Assembly (NCBI GenBank): GCA_000507305.1
Contig: DF239332.1
Coordinates: 194,737-258,736 of the forward strand
DNA: 64,000 nucleotides
Reading direction: 5' to 3'
Source: Breviolum minutum Mf 1.05b.01
Taxonomy: Eukaryota > Sar > Dinophyceae > Suessiales > Symbiodiniaceae
Positions 1-12,800 of the stretch are shown here, in pieces. The notes under the pieces were generated by a model. It did no database searches and was not told where the DNA came from. It saw nothing but the letters and a program-made list of their open reading frames with translations. How positions within the stretch are numbered: the first letter of the stretch is position 1; each line of letters begins with the position of its first letter. The translations under genes were made by a program, and so were the position numbers.

Positions 1-805
1 ACGGTGAGGTAGCACAGCTGCTGAATGATTTCGACAAGGAATGGCTACATTGCTACACTTCCCTTCAATTATCTTATAGTACTAAGGAGTTGACATTCAT
101 GTCCCTCATATATCATCCTTCAAATATGTCCAACTTCTTTGACAAGCTCATTCTTCAGCTCTCACAATTCGCGGTCTCTTTGGAGTAAGCTTTCGATATT
201 CTGAACTCCCTTTCAGGAACTCTATGAATTGTGTAAATATGTCACAGTGACCCCACCCACACCTCTGGAACGATTGGGCGGTCTCTGAATGAAAGTTAGT
301 CTTAGTGGGGATATGGTAAGTATAGCATAGCTGACCTATTGCAAATACGTTGCAAGAAGAAAAAACTGCAAATCTCAAAGCATCAAAACCCGTGAAACAC
401 CGTGAAACAGTCTTTAGATACCTCTGAAATAGCCGACCTTGAAGTTTCAGGGCATGTAAAATTTCAAGCAATATACGAAATCCACCAAATTGTTTCTTAT
501 CCCTTTGCTGGGCGCCTTCTCTCAAGACTTCAATTTCTTTTTGATTTCTTGGATAGTGTCAAGAAAACCCTGGCCCGAACTAGCAAAGGCCACCCAATTT
601 CCAATTGAATCATGATTTGTTAAGGAAATGAGTGCGCCCCTGAATATGACCCTTGTAGAATTTTTAGACTTCTTGAACGACTCGCCTTTTTTTCAGAATG
701 GCATCTTTTCAAAGGTTCGTAACCTTCACTTTCAAGATTCAATTGAAAAAAACATATTTTCAAGACCCCCCTGTGACATCCCGGAATCTGCGCCCGACAT
801 CCTGC
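1..805. other. Intron or 3' flank of the helicase gene, no exon recognised
   Basis: The last helicase exon seen ends at 806 with an AG|GC donor, so on the minus strand this stretch should be its downstream intron. I looked for the expected next helicase segment (a V-I-F-S-x-V-R-S-N-like motif) and did not find it. The 3' end of the gene is therefore probably left of base 1. Confidence 0.5.
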
Positions 806-874
806 CTCTTTCTCACGACCCTGATAGCCATCGACAGTTTTCACTTCCAAAGATTTGCGGTCCAAATCCGAGTC
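806..874 (-). CDS. Helicase exon with EVKTVDGYQGREKE motif (last one in window)
   Basis: The acceptor is CTGCAG|GAC and the donor is AAAGAG|GCAGG, a GC donor. It encodes 23 in-phase residues ending TVDGYQGREKE, the SF1B motif with the glutamine and arginine that sense nucleotide and nucleic acid. It follows the VSRIKQVLE exon in phase 0. The following exon should begin with a V-I-F-S-like strand and is not in the window. Confidence 0.88.
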
Positions 875-3800
875 CTGCAGGACTCGAGGAGACCCAAAGA
901 TTGAAAACTTATTTCAGGATCCCAAATCCTAATGATTTCAATGATAAAATGTGATAACGAATGAAGAATCATGATGATCTACTGTCTGAGCTGTATCACT
1001 CACATGATCTCGGAGAAATATTTGAGATTATATACTTGGGAGATGGGATTACAGTTGGAAATGCTTTGGGTTCTCTCTCTCTCTCTCGCTCTCTCCATCG
1101 AAGGAATACCAAAAGCCCGAAACATGTCGAAACGGATCAGCTGGCTCGTGTTGCGACTAGCTGCTTCACAGTGGGTTACAATCTGATCACTGATCATATT
1201 GTTGTTTTTACAATTTGGGATTCCAGGGGGGTCAAGTCGTATTAACAAAATATGTTCAGAATATCTTTTCCAGCTCAATTCTTGAAACAATATCTTTAAA
1301 ACCCACGGTAGGGAAACCATTCATGAAAACCTAAAGCACCTCAACAAAGGTGGAGCGGCGGTACGATAGCTTGAACTGTTTCTCCTAAAAGGATTCACCT
1401 GCGATCGGATGACGACCCCTCCCCAAAGGTGGTGTTGATGGTTCAGAAAAACCCAAAGAACCACCGTTTGGATGTTTCTTTAAACCCGTCGTAAATAATG
1501 GGATAAACTACCAACCTCAACTGGTGAGCGCTGGATTTCAGAACCATCAACAGTATATACATAGGTATACATAAGTTGTGTATTGCCTGAGTCACTCCCA
1601 CTGCAGGACAGTGCATAACGATTTCTGTACAAATCAGTCTGATTAACATGTTTGTTGCTTGTTGCCTGAATCTCACCCAAAACTTGTAAACTGTCAAGTT
1701 GATCCAGGCTGGGATATGAATAGGTGCTTACATCGACGTGTGAAAAATCATACATTGTTCATATCTCAACTTGAGTCCTTTGAAGCAACTTTCCCAGTCT
1801 GCCTAAATGTACCACACCCGAGTCATGTCACTTCATTCACCAAACACAAGCGATATACTTGGCACATCAGTAGTATATACAGTATATACTCCAAATCTGT
1901 GTGATCTTAGCAGTGTGATATTACATCCATGCTTCATGCTTATGTATACATACACATATGCTCCCTTAGGACATAATATTGCACAATATTACAATATGTG
2001 TGTTTAAACAAATCATACCTGCATATATGATTCTGATATGTTTGTGTTGTATGTCAAGGTTCCCAACCCCCCAAAAAAGGCCAAAGAAAAGTATCTCCCT
2101 TTTCCACCATGAAATCTTCGGTCAAAGTCTCCTGAGGCTTGATCTTCTCTGCTTCCAAGACTTGTTTGATCCGACTCACCTGTGCAATGATCAACAGGTC
2201 ATATTCGGATATATTAGGGACAAACACAACCATGCTTCATGGACCTGATGTCAAAGGCATTCAAAACTGCAGGTCCGTGGTGTTTTTTGAAACCTTTGAA
2301 GGTTTGATGAAACAAAGGAAAAGCAGCCATCTCATGTAGCGGCTGTTGCTGCCAAGCCTGTGCAGCGTAGGGTGAAATCACACCAATATCTTCCTCGCCT
2401 GCCTGCACGTGAACAGGCAGGTATGCAAAGGGCATTCAATGGGTTGTTGGGTTGCAATTTGCTTATATACAGGTTGTCAGTGATATATGAATATAGAAGT
2501 GTCATGAGTCATGAGTCACTACAATATTGCCAAACCAAACCACTGGTGCTATTGATGCAAATCACTCAAACTTTACATACATGTTACATGTTCATAATTT
2601 CATCATGGCAATCCAGTTAATTAATTCGAACACCCCACTAGTATGTTCACCGACCTTCGACATTCATCCCCAGTACCTAGTCCACGATCGCATTTATCCC
2701 TGGCTCGCTCCCCCTTCATCAACGAAAGAAACTGTGCCTTCATCTATGGTAAATGTTCTACTATTTTGTTCTTGGAGGGGAGATGTGTGTTTTTTTCACA
2801 TGACAGTTCCAATAATGTTTAATATATTATATTCTATCTTCGTTTTAACGCGCACCAAAATAGAACACAATAACTTTTCACCACCCCTCAAACGTGGCAG
2901 TTCTCACCATGTAGCCTAGTCGAGTCCAAAAAAAAATAAATGATGAAACGAGGTGCATAAATCCGGTGCATGAACCCCAGTTTATGCGGGGTGTTTTTTG
3001 ACATGACCAAATTGCAGCTTGTAAAACAACCCCAAAAAATATCACTGTAGATGCCAACGCCACTCCCTCTTTCTTACATGGCAGGCGGAGGGCCACTTAG
3101 GGTTTTCGCAATCCCTATTCACTGAGGTATGGAGGGCTTACAGTACTACTTCGGGTCAACCTTCAGTCAATAGGATAATCCGCGAGTTCCTGCGGAGTTG
3201 GAAAATTTCATCCATAGTATCCAACAGTGTGGTCATCTCATTGGAGTAGTAGTTAGGAATTCCAGAATCATGGAATGTGCCGGAAAACAAAGTGCGAATC
3301 AACCAATCGACAACATTCAGTAGGTCCAGTAGCATCACTAAGTACACTGGTTGGTTGGGCTGTTGCTTTGTAGGTATAGTTGTACTTCTGGTGTACCAAG
3401 GTACAGGAATACAATCATCCAAAATCATCAATTTTTGAGTAGTCCCGATTTGTCCTCCTCCCATCTCTTTGTGATGTCTTTTGCGCATGCTTGCGTGCTC
3501 TTCTCTCGCTGTGGGCTGTTTTGGCGAGTTGCCCCAAATATCCACGAAGTTTCAGTCATCAGGACATTGATTCCATGGCTTCTGTGCTTCGGGTTTCAAG
3601 TGGAAACAAACCATTCATGCCATCCAAAAAGAATTCAACAAAAACAGTTACAAGAAAAAGTACCCTCCGGTATTCTAACATAGCCATGGAAAATCCACCG
3701 TTTGTAAATGAGTTTCCTATCGGAAAAGGGGAATTTCCATTGCTATGTTAGATTACCGGAGTGTAACACATCAAGATGAAGATCTCTAGAGAGAATCAGC

Positions 3801-6800
3801 TAGTACTCCTCCTGGGATCGAATAGTCCATGTGGGCAACTGCTCCTCGTTCTTTGCCGAGGCCTTTCTGAATTTCCCAACAGGAGATCTCAAGCACCCTT
3901 ACAAAGCCCTGAAAAAACGTCTGTCCGGTGAGGAGCTGCAGAGTGAAAAAATGTTTCATCCAGGATTATTTCCAGAATCTGGGGTCTTTGGGTTTAATCA
4001 ATCTAACTCTGTGCATATTTTGGAGTTAAAACTTGGATTTGTTCCACTTCTTGCAGGGCAAACAAACAGCAAACAAACAACTGCACTTGCTGCGAGTTGA
4101 AATCCACACCGCTATACACAGCTCCATTTTTCTGCCTCCGGAGCTTCAATTTTTCCCATTAATCTTTATGGATACTCCCAAAAAAAACAGCTCCCGTGAA
4201 AATCACAAGGGTTTTTTTTGTTTGACAAAAAACACAGCTCCTGTATCTACCATCCCATGGGGAATTTCAAATCTATCCAACCGGAAATCTATGGGCCACT
4301 CACAATGCGAAGATATCCACTTTCTCAACAGCAGTTAGATGTGAGGTGCAATCCACAATTCGCCAATGTTGAGGCCAAGTGGTTCGACCAGAAAGGCCCA
4401 TCCTCAGGTTTAACGAAGAGATCTGCTGGCCAGAAGAAATGTGTCAAATACGGGTAGTAGGGAAATTCAAACGCATATCAATATAAACATATACGAGTAT
4501 ATAAAATATAGTATGGATATTGAGATCACACTTATTATATACCTGAATCAACCAAAAATGTGAAATTCAAGTCCCTCCCAGAGTTTTGTTAAAGGGCCTA
4601 GCTTGTCTTACCATTTGAGTCCATATATAAGGCGTGATAATTCATCATGCAATTGTTGGACCTGAAATTTGTTTATTTTCCTTGGGATGGATGTTGAACA
4701 TGAAGATCTTGACATGAAAATCAAAGAAAATTATCAACGTGGCAATTATATAATGGTAACTGTCTGATTATGATCTTGTTTCTGATGATAAAACATAACA
4801 AGGTGATTATGATTCCGAGGACGATGGTAATTCTGTAATTATGATTTCGGTGGCAATTTCCATGAAAAAATAAACCAATACCTGCTTGTGTGTATGTGAT
4901 TGGGATTCTGTGATTGTGAATATGAGGAATGAGGACGATGAGTTGTCAGGATGACACTCACAATGATGATGTTGCTTCTGATTATGACAATGTTGATTAT
5001 GATAATGATGACGACCACGACGACCAGGACGATGATCCAAATGCACATCATGACATAGGGGAAGGTTGACAATAAACATGTAGACTTGAATAGTGAGTGA
5101 GGTTGATACATGTAGGCAATCACTACATGAACTCTCTTGATCTGATGCCTATGGAATGATAATTAGTAACATAAAACATAGTTGTAGTCCTTCAAAAATG
5201 GCATTTGAACAATGAGATCAAAAGAATCATGAAGGTCCTACATTTTCTACAGTAGCACTTCCACCTGAGTAGCAGAAGAAATTGCAGAGCACTTCAACCT
5301 AGTTGTAGAAGCATTCCAAATTATATTATATAATGAAGTAAACTTGAAATGCAAGTCATTGCATCCAACGTGAACTCGTAACAGATCGTTCATAAGCATC
5401 AAATCTATTCAAATTACTGTATCACAAGTAAGGATGATTACAGCTGCACATATTTGCTGCTTGGAACCTGCCTGCTTTACTCCAAACAACCATCCCGTTC
5501 GAATCCGAACCCAGTTGAAAGCCCGCGTGACTGAAAGACACGTTGAAAGCTATGACGATCCTCGTTGGACAAGGGATCGCCAATTCGTTGTTGTTGGATT
5601 CGGAGATGTTTTTTGAGACCAGTACAGTATATAAACATCACCAATTCATCACACCACTTGTGGTGTGATGTATTAATGATATATAAATACCTGCTAAGCA
5701 GGTAGTGCAAAATAAAGATAAAGGGGGTAAACCAGGATTACCAACAATCTGCTGAATTTCATCTTATTTACGGGGTAGCACGGGTATTTACACAGCAGTA
5801 CGGATATTTCCCAAGCAATGCTTTTCCACCACTTTTAAATTCATAAAGCTGAAGAGGGGGAAATCGCGTGAAAAACCGAACGGGTTCCGAACGGCTTTTG
5901 AACGCGTTTTGAACGGGTACGGGTACGAACGGTTACGCTCACACGTACCCAATGTTGGGCTCGAACATGCCCGAACGGGTTTGAACGGGGTTCGAATGGG
6001 TTTTTTGGGGGACGTGAGAAATTGTCAGAGCACATACCAAATGTTTGCTAATTTGGAATCTTCAAACATTGTCCAACCTGCAGCTAAGCAGGTACTTTTG
6101 GAATCTACTTTTTGGGGATTTTGTGATGGTAAAATTGTCACCAAGCTGCACATAAAATATGTTTTTCTCTGGTGAATTTGCCCAAATCTGTTGTCGCAAA
6201 CTCAAGCTGCAACTACGGCGAATTGAGCAAACACCTTCATCGATCAAAAAACAATACAGCGAAGAACAGGAACAAAAACTAAACTTCACCACCCTAAAAT
6301 TTAGATCCAGTTTGTTGAACATGTTGAAGCTATTTGCTGCCTCATTGTTGTGGAGTTTACAGCTTCCCCCACCAAAGAAAAACAAAAAAACCTACAAAAA
6401 CAACATACCTGTCATATACCCGCATATCCTTTGGTTGGTCATAAGGTCAGCCCATAGTTCACCCTATGAAAAACTTGCCACATTGGCCACATTGACCATC
6501 TGTTGAAACTCTGGGATGGACAGAGTTTAGCTTTAAACATCACAAAAACTTTCAAATTAAAAGAAACATATTGGGTTGTCCTCCCTAAGGATGCTGGCTC
6601 GTCACCACCAGGTCCTGGCCTCGGGGATCCCCCCCTAAACCTCCCAAGCGTCCGGGTCCACCACGGCCAGGGCCCGTAGCCAGCCAACCATAGCGCCCAT
6701 GACAGCACCCCAACGAAGGCCACGCTTCACCTTGGGAGGAAATTTGGGGATCAAGAGAATGATGGTTGGATTGGGTTGTATTGACATTAAATGGAAAATT

Positions 6801-9800
6801 TCTATATAATAAGTTTTGTCCAATATGAAACGATAATGAAATGTACAAGTTGAACATGAGAAACATCGTTTTCTGGGATGAATGACACTGCAATTAAACT
6901 ATAAAATAGTATATCATATATAATATACTTATACAGTATACATATTATGAATAACTTGGGCCTTGCGTTTTTCCCAAACATGCACCATTACTCAAAAGGC
7001 TATGATTTCTTAGGGGATCTATCCGTGCTCTCCATAGGCATCTCCCCAAGGTGCCTCAAAATCATGCAAGTCACCCATCGAGGATCACGGATGCTCAATA
7101 AGATCAGTTCAACGAAAACCACTGAAACCACATAGAGCAACCTGGCAGTGTGACAGTGTGACTATGCAATCATGCATGTTCTGGCTGTATTCCTGCTGTG
7201 GAATGTACTGTAATCCTGCAAAATCATACTTGACCTTCCTTTTCCTGACAGCTATCGGATAGCTTCTAGCCGATTCTAGCCTAAAGAACATGACATATGG
7301 AAGTCCAGTGGTGTATCACAAAGTCGGCATGTGACAGGTGTCTGTGTTCCACTCAACATCTGCCTATACGAGCCTTGGGACCTTGACATATTCATTTTGG
7401 AAATTGGTGATACTGGAAGAAAGCCTGCGCCACCGCGCCACCAGGGATGTGTAAAACCTTGTAAATACTGGGATAAACTACCAACCTCAACTGGTGCAGG
7501 ATTTCAGCCATCAACAGGAGTTCGTGATTGAAAAAAACAAGGGAACTTGTTTTCCATTATAATTCAAGGTGTATACGGAAAGCGCGACATGACCACTGAG
7601 TCATTTTCTGTATCAAGCACCTCCCAACTAAAGGTATGATGAGGCATACTTTACTTTTAGTAGCGTGGAATGACCGTATTCCTGCAAATGGTAATGCTCT
7701 AGCAACACCATGTGATTCTTGAAGTTACATCAATCTCTTAGATTTGCACATATGATTTCGATACAAAACATACGGTCAAATTGGGGGTTGAAACATCACC
7801 CAACACTTTGGCGAAATACGAATTCCCATGTCTGCGCACATCATACTACTACCACATACACTTTCGCCCCGATACCATGCTGTAAGAAACCCACCAGGCA
7901 TTAAGAATAATCATCATACATCCAAACCAACTTGTTCCAAGCAAAAAAACATATATATATATATAGATATAAATATATGCATATTTATGCATATATTTAT
8001 ATTTACAAAGGCACCACCAACCAACCATGACATCATCTGACATCAACATACATCAACCATATAATCTTTTCCCAGTGCCAAGGGGCAATGCTTGCCATGA
8101 ATCTACATCAGCCAAATCTCAGCAGGGAAATGGCTAAAACTCGGATTTTGTCAGGGTTTCCTCGCAAGAACCTATTTCTTTTTGCAACTTCAGGAGACTC
8201 CTCTCAACCTACCAAAAAAAAACTAAAAAAAACAGTATACGGGATTGAATGCAAACTATTGACATTTCAACATCAACTAGGAACCACATGGAACTTCCTA
8301 AAAAATCAACATGGGCATGTTATGGCATTTTTTTAGGGGCTTTTTGCGGAGAATTAACACATATCTGGTATACCATTCCCACAAACCGCCTCCCCTTAAG
8401 TTGACCAAATGTTGGTGAAACACCAAGGCCCCAATTTTCTTCGAATCGATGGTGAACCATGTTCCGGGAACCCAACCGTTTTTTCATAGGTAAAACGGGC
8501 AAAACGGGCAAAACAAAGGTTTTTTTCATCAACGTTCCGTCGTTGAAATTCACGATGCTGAGAGCTTCACCATCTGTGTGTCGCACAAATCGGAGCCTGG
8601 CCGGCAAAACATCGTCAACATCCCTAGTCATAAGAGGTCATGAAATGTCATAAGTAGATCCCCTTTTGAAAACAAATCTATGTATGCAGTTTCCATTTTA
8701 AGTCAGTAATTATCGAATATAATTACAGGCCATAATCAAAAATAACTGCACCCCCAACGAGTGCCATTCGAAGTACTTTTGAAGCTTTCAAATTGGATGG
8801 AAAGCCCCCGGAACCCAACCCCGAATGGAAATCCAAGGTGGTATATTTATTTACCAACAAAACCAGGGTCATTCCACGTGAATATTTATGCATTTCATCA
8901 ACAACGGAGTCCCATTTAGTGCATATATAGTTCTCATGGATGCCTCAATTACCCGCATGAATTGACTCCTAGATTCACCCAAGTTTATTCCAAGTTTGCT
9001 TCATGTCATGTCATGTGTTTTCTCAAGTGATAATGATATTCATTTGGAGGAGCCTGGGGATTTCTGGATATGTTGGATCTACACCACAAGACATTGAGAG
9101 TGGAAAGTGAAGGTCAATGGAAGAGCCCTACCTGCAGCAAATAATGATCTGACTGTTGGTACACAAAATGTCAACCCAATCTATAGCGTAATCATATATA
9201 AACTACCCTCTGGTATTTCTTAACCTAGCTGGCTGGAACATCCCCATCGTCAATATGAAATACACATCTTCAGGGTACATGTTCCAGCTAGCTATCTTAG
9301 TTTACCGGAGTTAATACCTTGGGATCACCCCAAGATTGACCACAACATCACCTGGCCGAACATCCCCATCGACCTAAGTTTGGGCAAGGCGGCCAAACAT
9401 CCCACGAGCACGCCAAATGCCATGCCACAACAACCCAAGTGCATTGCCTCGTAGTCCCAGGAAGGGTGGTAAGGGGTACTAAAGGACATCAACAAAAAAC
9501 ACCAGCAAAAAACATGATGTTTTTCTACTATCATTTTATGAAAACGTGCTCCGAAACAAGCACGTTTTAGGAAAAACACATTGATCAACTACACTTAAAA
9601 CTCATATCAGTGCTGGGGACTTCTGAATTAAGAACTCAGAATTGAGTCACCAACTTTTGGAAGAACAAAGAACAAACAATGAATATGATATATACATTCC
9701 TCTTTACCATCACGGATTTGCATGCATTCTGAAACTTGACATTGAGCAATTTGCCATCGTACCAACAGCTTTACATAGGATGACCAAGCATGTCTCACAA

Positions 9801-12800
9801 AGCACAAGCAAGTATTGTAAAAGTTCTTCTCACCGCAGGGGTAGGAAAATGACTCCACTATACCCCCTAAAACCATAATCCGCAACTTGGCCACCTGGAA
9901 ATTTTGTTGGCAGGTCGGTTCGGGTACCGGTGACTTAGCCTACGTAGTAAGAAGTACACTGGTGTAATAGGTTGCATCCATCAACACAAACAGTTGGGAT
10001 AATATAACCGCAATGTCTTTCCAAACAAAGGTCACAAGGTTCAAAAATCTGATGGATTTTAATATGAACATACTAACCACAAAAACCACCCCTCCAGGTG
10101 TTTCCAGCCAGAAAATCGGGGAACCCAAATGCTTTTTTTTTCTCACATCTTGGGATGACTCGTCTCAGCCCCGTGCCTTGATTCCTAACCCACATCCATC
10201 CATCTATGTTAACTGTTTCCCTTACACATCACTTGAAGAAGGTCCGGTGTGTGATTCATGTTTTAGTCATTTTAGTCCCTGGAACTTAAATTTGGTGTTG
10301 AAAACTTTTGAAGGGACACATAGCTCGCTTGAAATCACGTACACCAAAATTTCCGAGGCACAGCTCCCGTTGCCTATGGCGATGAGTTAAAACCACGAAA
10401 AGTCGGGCAGGACTTCGGGACTCTTCAAACAAAAAGATTGGGAGGTGGTTTGGTACATATACCCCCTGGAAGTTTAACATAGCCCCTGAAAATATACAAT
10501 CCTAAAAGGAAAGTAGTCTTCCAACCATCATTTTTCAGGGGCTATGTTAAACTTCGGGAGGGTATGATGTACAAATATTAAGATTTTAATGTAAGCATGT
10601 GCATATTCCAAATACACTATTGATTAGAATTGTACATATTTATATATATAATAAGCAGTAGAAGCCGCGATTATTTGTTGATAAATACACTAGACTATAC
10701 GTCAAACATATTCACATGCACTCTGCTTGTTGAGATTTTAACTGAATCATTCATGTTTTGGAAAAGAACAAGCAATTATCTAAATGTTCTTGTGCAATGT
10801 TCTCCAGTGTGTTTGTCCAAATATCTAGTTCACAGGTTGTAAACTCGATATTGGCTATTTGGGTCTTGAAACAATTGCCCCGTCCTTGAACTACACCCAA
10901 AAAAGACGTGAGGTCGCCTGGCTGCTCAGAACCCCATGCTCAATGCCATGTGTCCATATTCTTTCCTCCTCCCATCGTTTCCTAGCCACATTCTACCAGT
11001 CTTTGGTTGCTTGAATGTCCCTAAAAATCATGAAATAAAATCGTAATTCTGGCTACTGGTTGGGTGAAGAAAACCAAAAACCCATGTCCAGCCCTATGAC
11101 CCAAGTCGAATTGGTTAAGGTTTCAAAGGCACACAGTCAAATGTAATATAATGTAAGGCGGGGGGGCTCCAATTATTTCTTCCCAAGGATTACATCCTTA
11201 CCAAAATCATGAACATATTAGATACATATTCATGCATATTGCTCTAGCTATAATCTCAAAAGGTTGAGGGTTTGATCTGGATTTTCCATTGTGAAACACC
11301 CTGGATTCGCCAAAAATCATGGTACCCCACCTACCAAGCTTGACACAGGTCAAGCTTGGCATGTAGGGATGCTCATGTGGGAGGTTGGGAAGCTGGAACG
11401 TACTACTGTTGGTGGAAGAAATCCTTCACCACCTGCGATGATGTATAAAACCCTGTCAGCAATGGGATAAACTACCAACCTCAACTGGGGAACGCAGGAT
11501 TTCTGAACCATCAACAGTAGGAAGCTTCTGTTCATTGATAAAGTCTGTTGTTTCCAAACCCTATAGGTACTAATCTAGTTGTGACGTTGCTAAAGTTTCA
11601 GGGTACCGACAAAATCGGAAAAAAAAACGCATCTGTAAAGGTTGCAGTTTCCCATAGGTGCTCAGCCAGCCATAAACTGCTGGACTGGACATGTTGTTTG
11701 CCTCTAAAATAGGAAAAAGTGACACTGAGGGAAATCCTGTAAAACCCATCTGCAACCATGGCATGTGAACAAAAAAAGTCCTGTCCACATTACCTAGGCC
11801 ATGTTTGACCCCCGGAATGAACATGTAGTCATTGACAGTCTATTGCCTTTTTATCCTTTAAGATCAAGTGGCTATGGCGGCTATAGTGTAGATGATGGTT
11901 TCCAGACAATTTCAGCGTGAAATCATCTGCCACTTAGGTTTTCGAATCATCAATCATCCTTCATTCTTGTGCCATATTATATATATATATACCAGAAAAT
12001 CAACACAAATTGCCTTTGAAAGCAGCATCTTCATTTGGAGTGCTCTATATCAGCCGGCCAACTTCAAAGCTACCAAGCGACTCCTGCCAACTTCAAAGCT
12101 AACCACCGGCATCGCCGAAAGAGTCGCACCTCAAGCGCTGTGTTGGACATGGCTGCTACCGACCTGCCACGTTGGGGTGCTTGCCCAAATGGAAACCAGG
12201 TTTGGCCAAGCCTGTGCTGTTTGAGAATCAAGAATTTGGGTTTATCACTGTGTTTTTGGGCAGCGTTTCTTGAGCTCCCAAATAAGGTAACCTATTCAAG
12301 AATGCAACGGATTTCGTTGAGGATGGATTGGATCTATGGAACGAAAGGACCCAAAGACATGGCATTCCTGGATGTTTGTGCCTCTCGGGCCACCATGATG
12401 ATGTGTGTCTTCAACCCCCAAATGGTTCAGTTGTTGGGTTTGGGCGAGGTACACCATGTTGAAGATCAAAGGTGTCCCAAGTTTGGTCCCGAGTTTTTGA
12501 TGATATGGGCCTTGCTTTTTTTGGGGCTGTCGTTGAGGATTGGGGAGAGGTTTATGGTGAGTTGGGGATCTGTGGTTTCATGACTCATTCATCTACAGCT
12601 AGTCGTTTCAAACCAATTGAAACATTTTCGATGAAGTCAGTGCAAAATTGGGGTCCCATCTCCGAATATCATCACCAAAACAAAACAGAACGTGTGAAAC
12701 CACCGACTCGTGGATGTCAGTTTCTCTGGTTTTCGTTCTTTGCTTCCACATCTTCCACCTTTAGAGGACCATTGCCATGTTCACCTATTTTCACCATTTT

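Larger units (their letters stand above)
2403..8519. other. Left part of the giant helicase interval, few exon signals
   Basis: It is mostly AT-rich sequence without convincing exons. It contains a family A inverted-repeat element (3661-3765), a GAT/GAC-rich stretch (about 4930-5040), a GAACGG-rich stretch (5875-6000) and AT dinucleotide runs near 7952. Two weak minus-strand open stretches (about 3815-3950 and 5500-5580) could be exons of the nested gene whose last supported exon is at 8596, but the frame cannot be chosen. Confidence 0.4.

Noticed and set aside
806..2402. A second, separate helicase gene at the left edge
   Set aside because: The motifs here are exactly the ones missing from the right-hand exons and the junction is in phase; no duplicate motif was seen.
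2527..2919. 130-codon plus-strand frame
   Set aside because: The reading has no domain or splice context and lies in the helicase interval; composition looks non-coding.
3831..4100. Plus-strand frame starting GNCSSFFAEAFLNFPTG
   Set aside because: Two minus-strand frames over the same bases are equally open and fit splice rules better; no choice can be supported.
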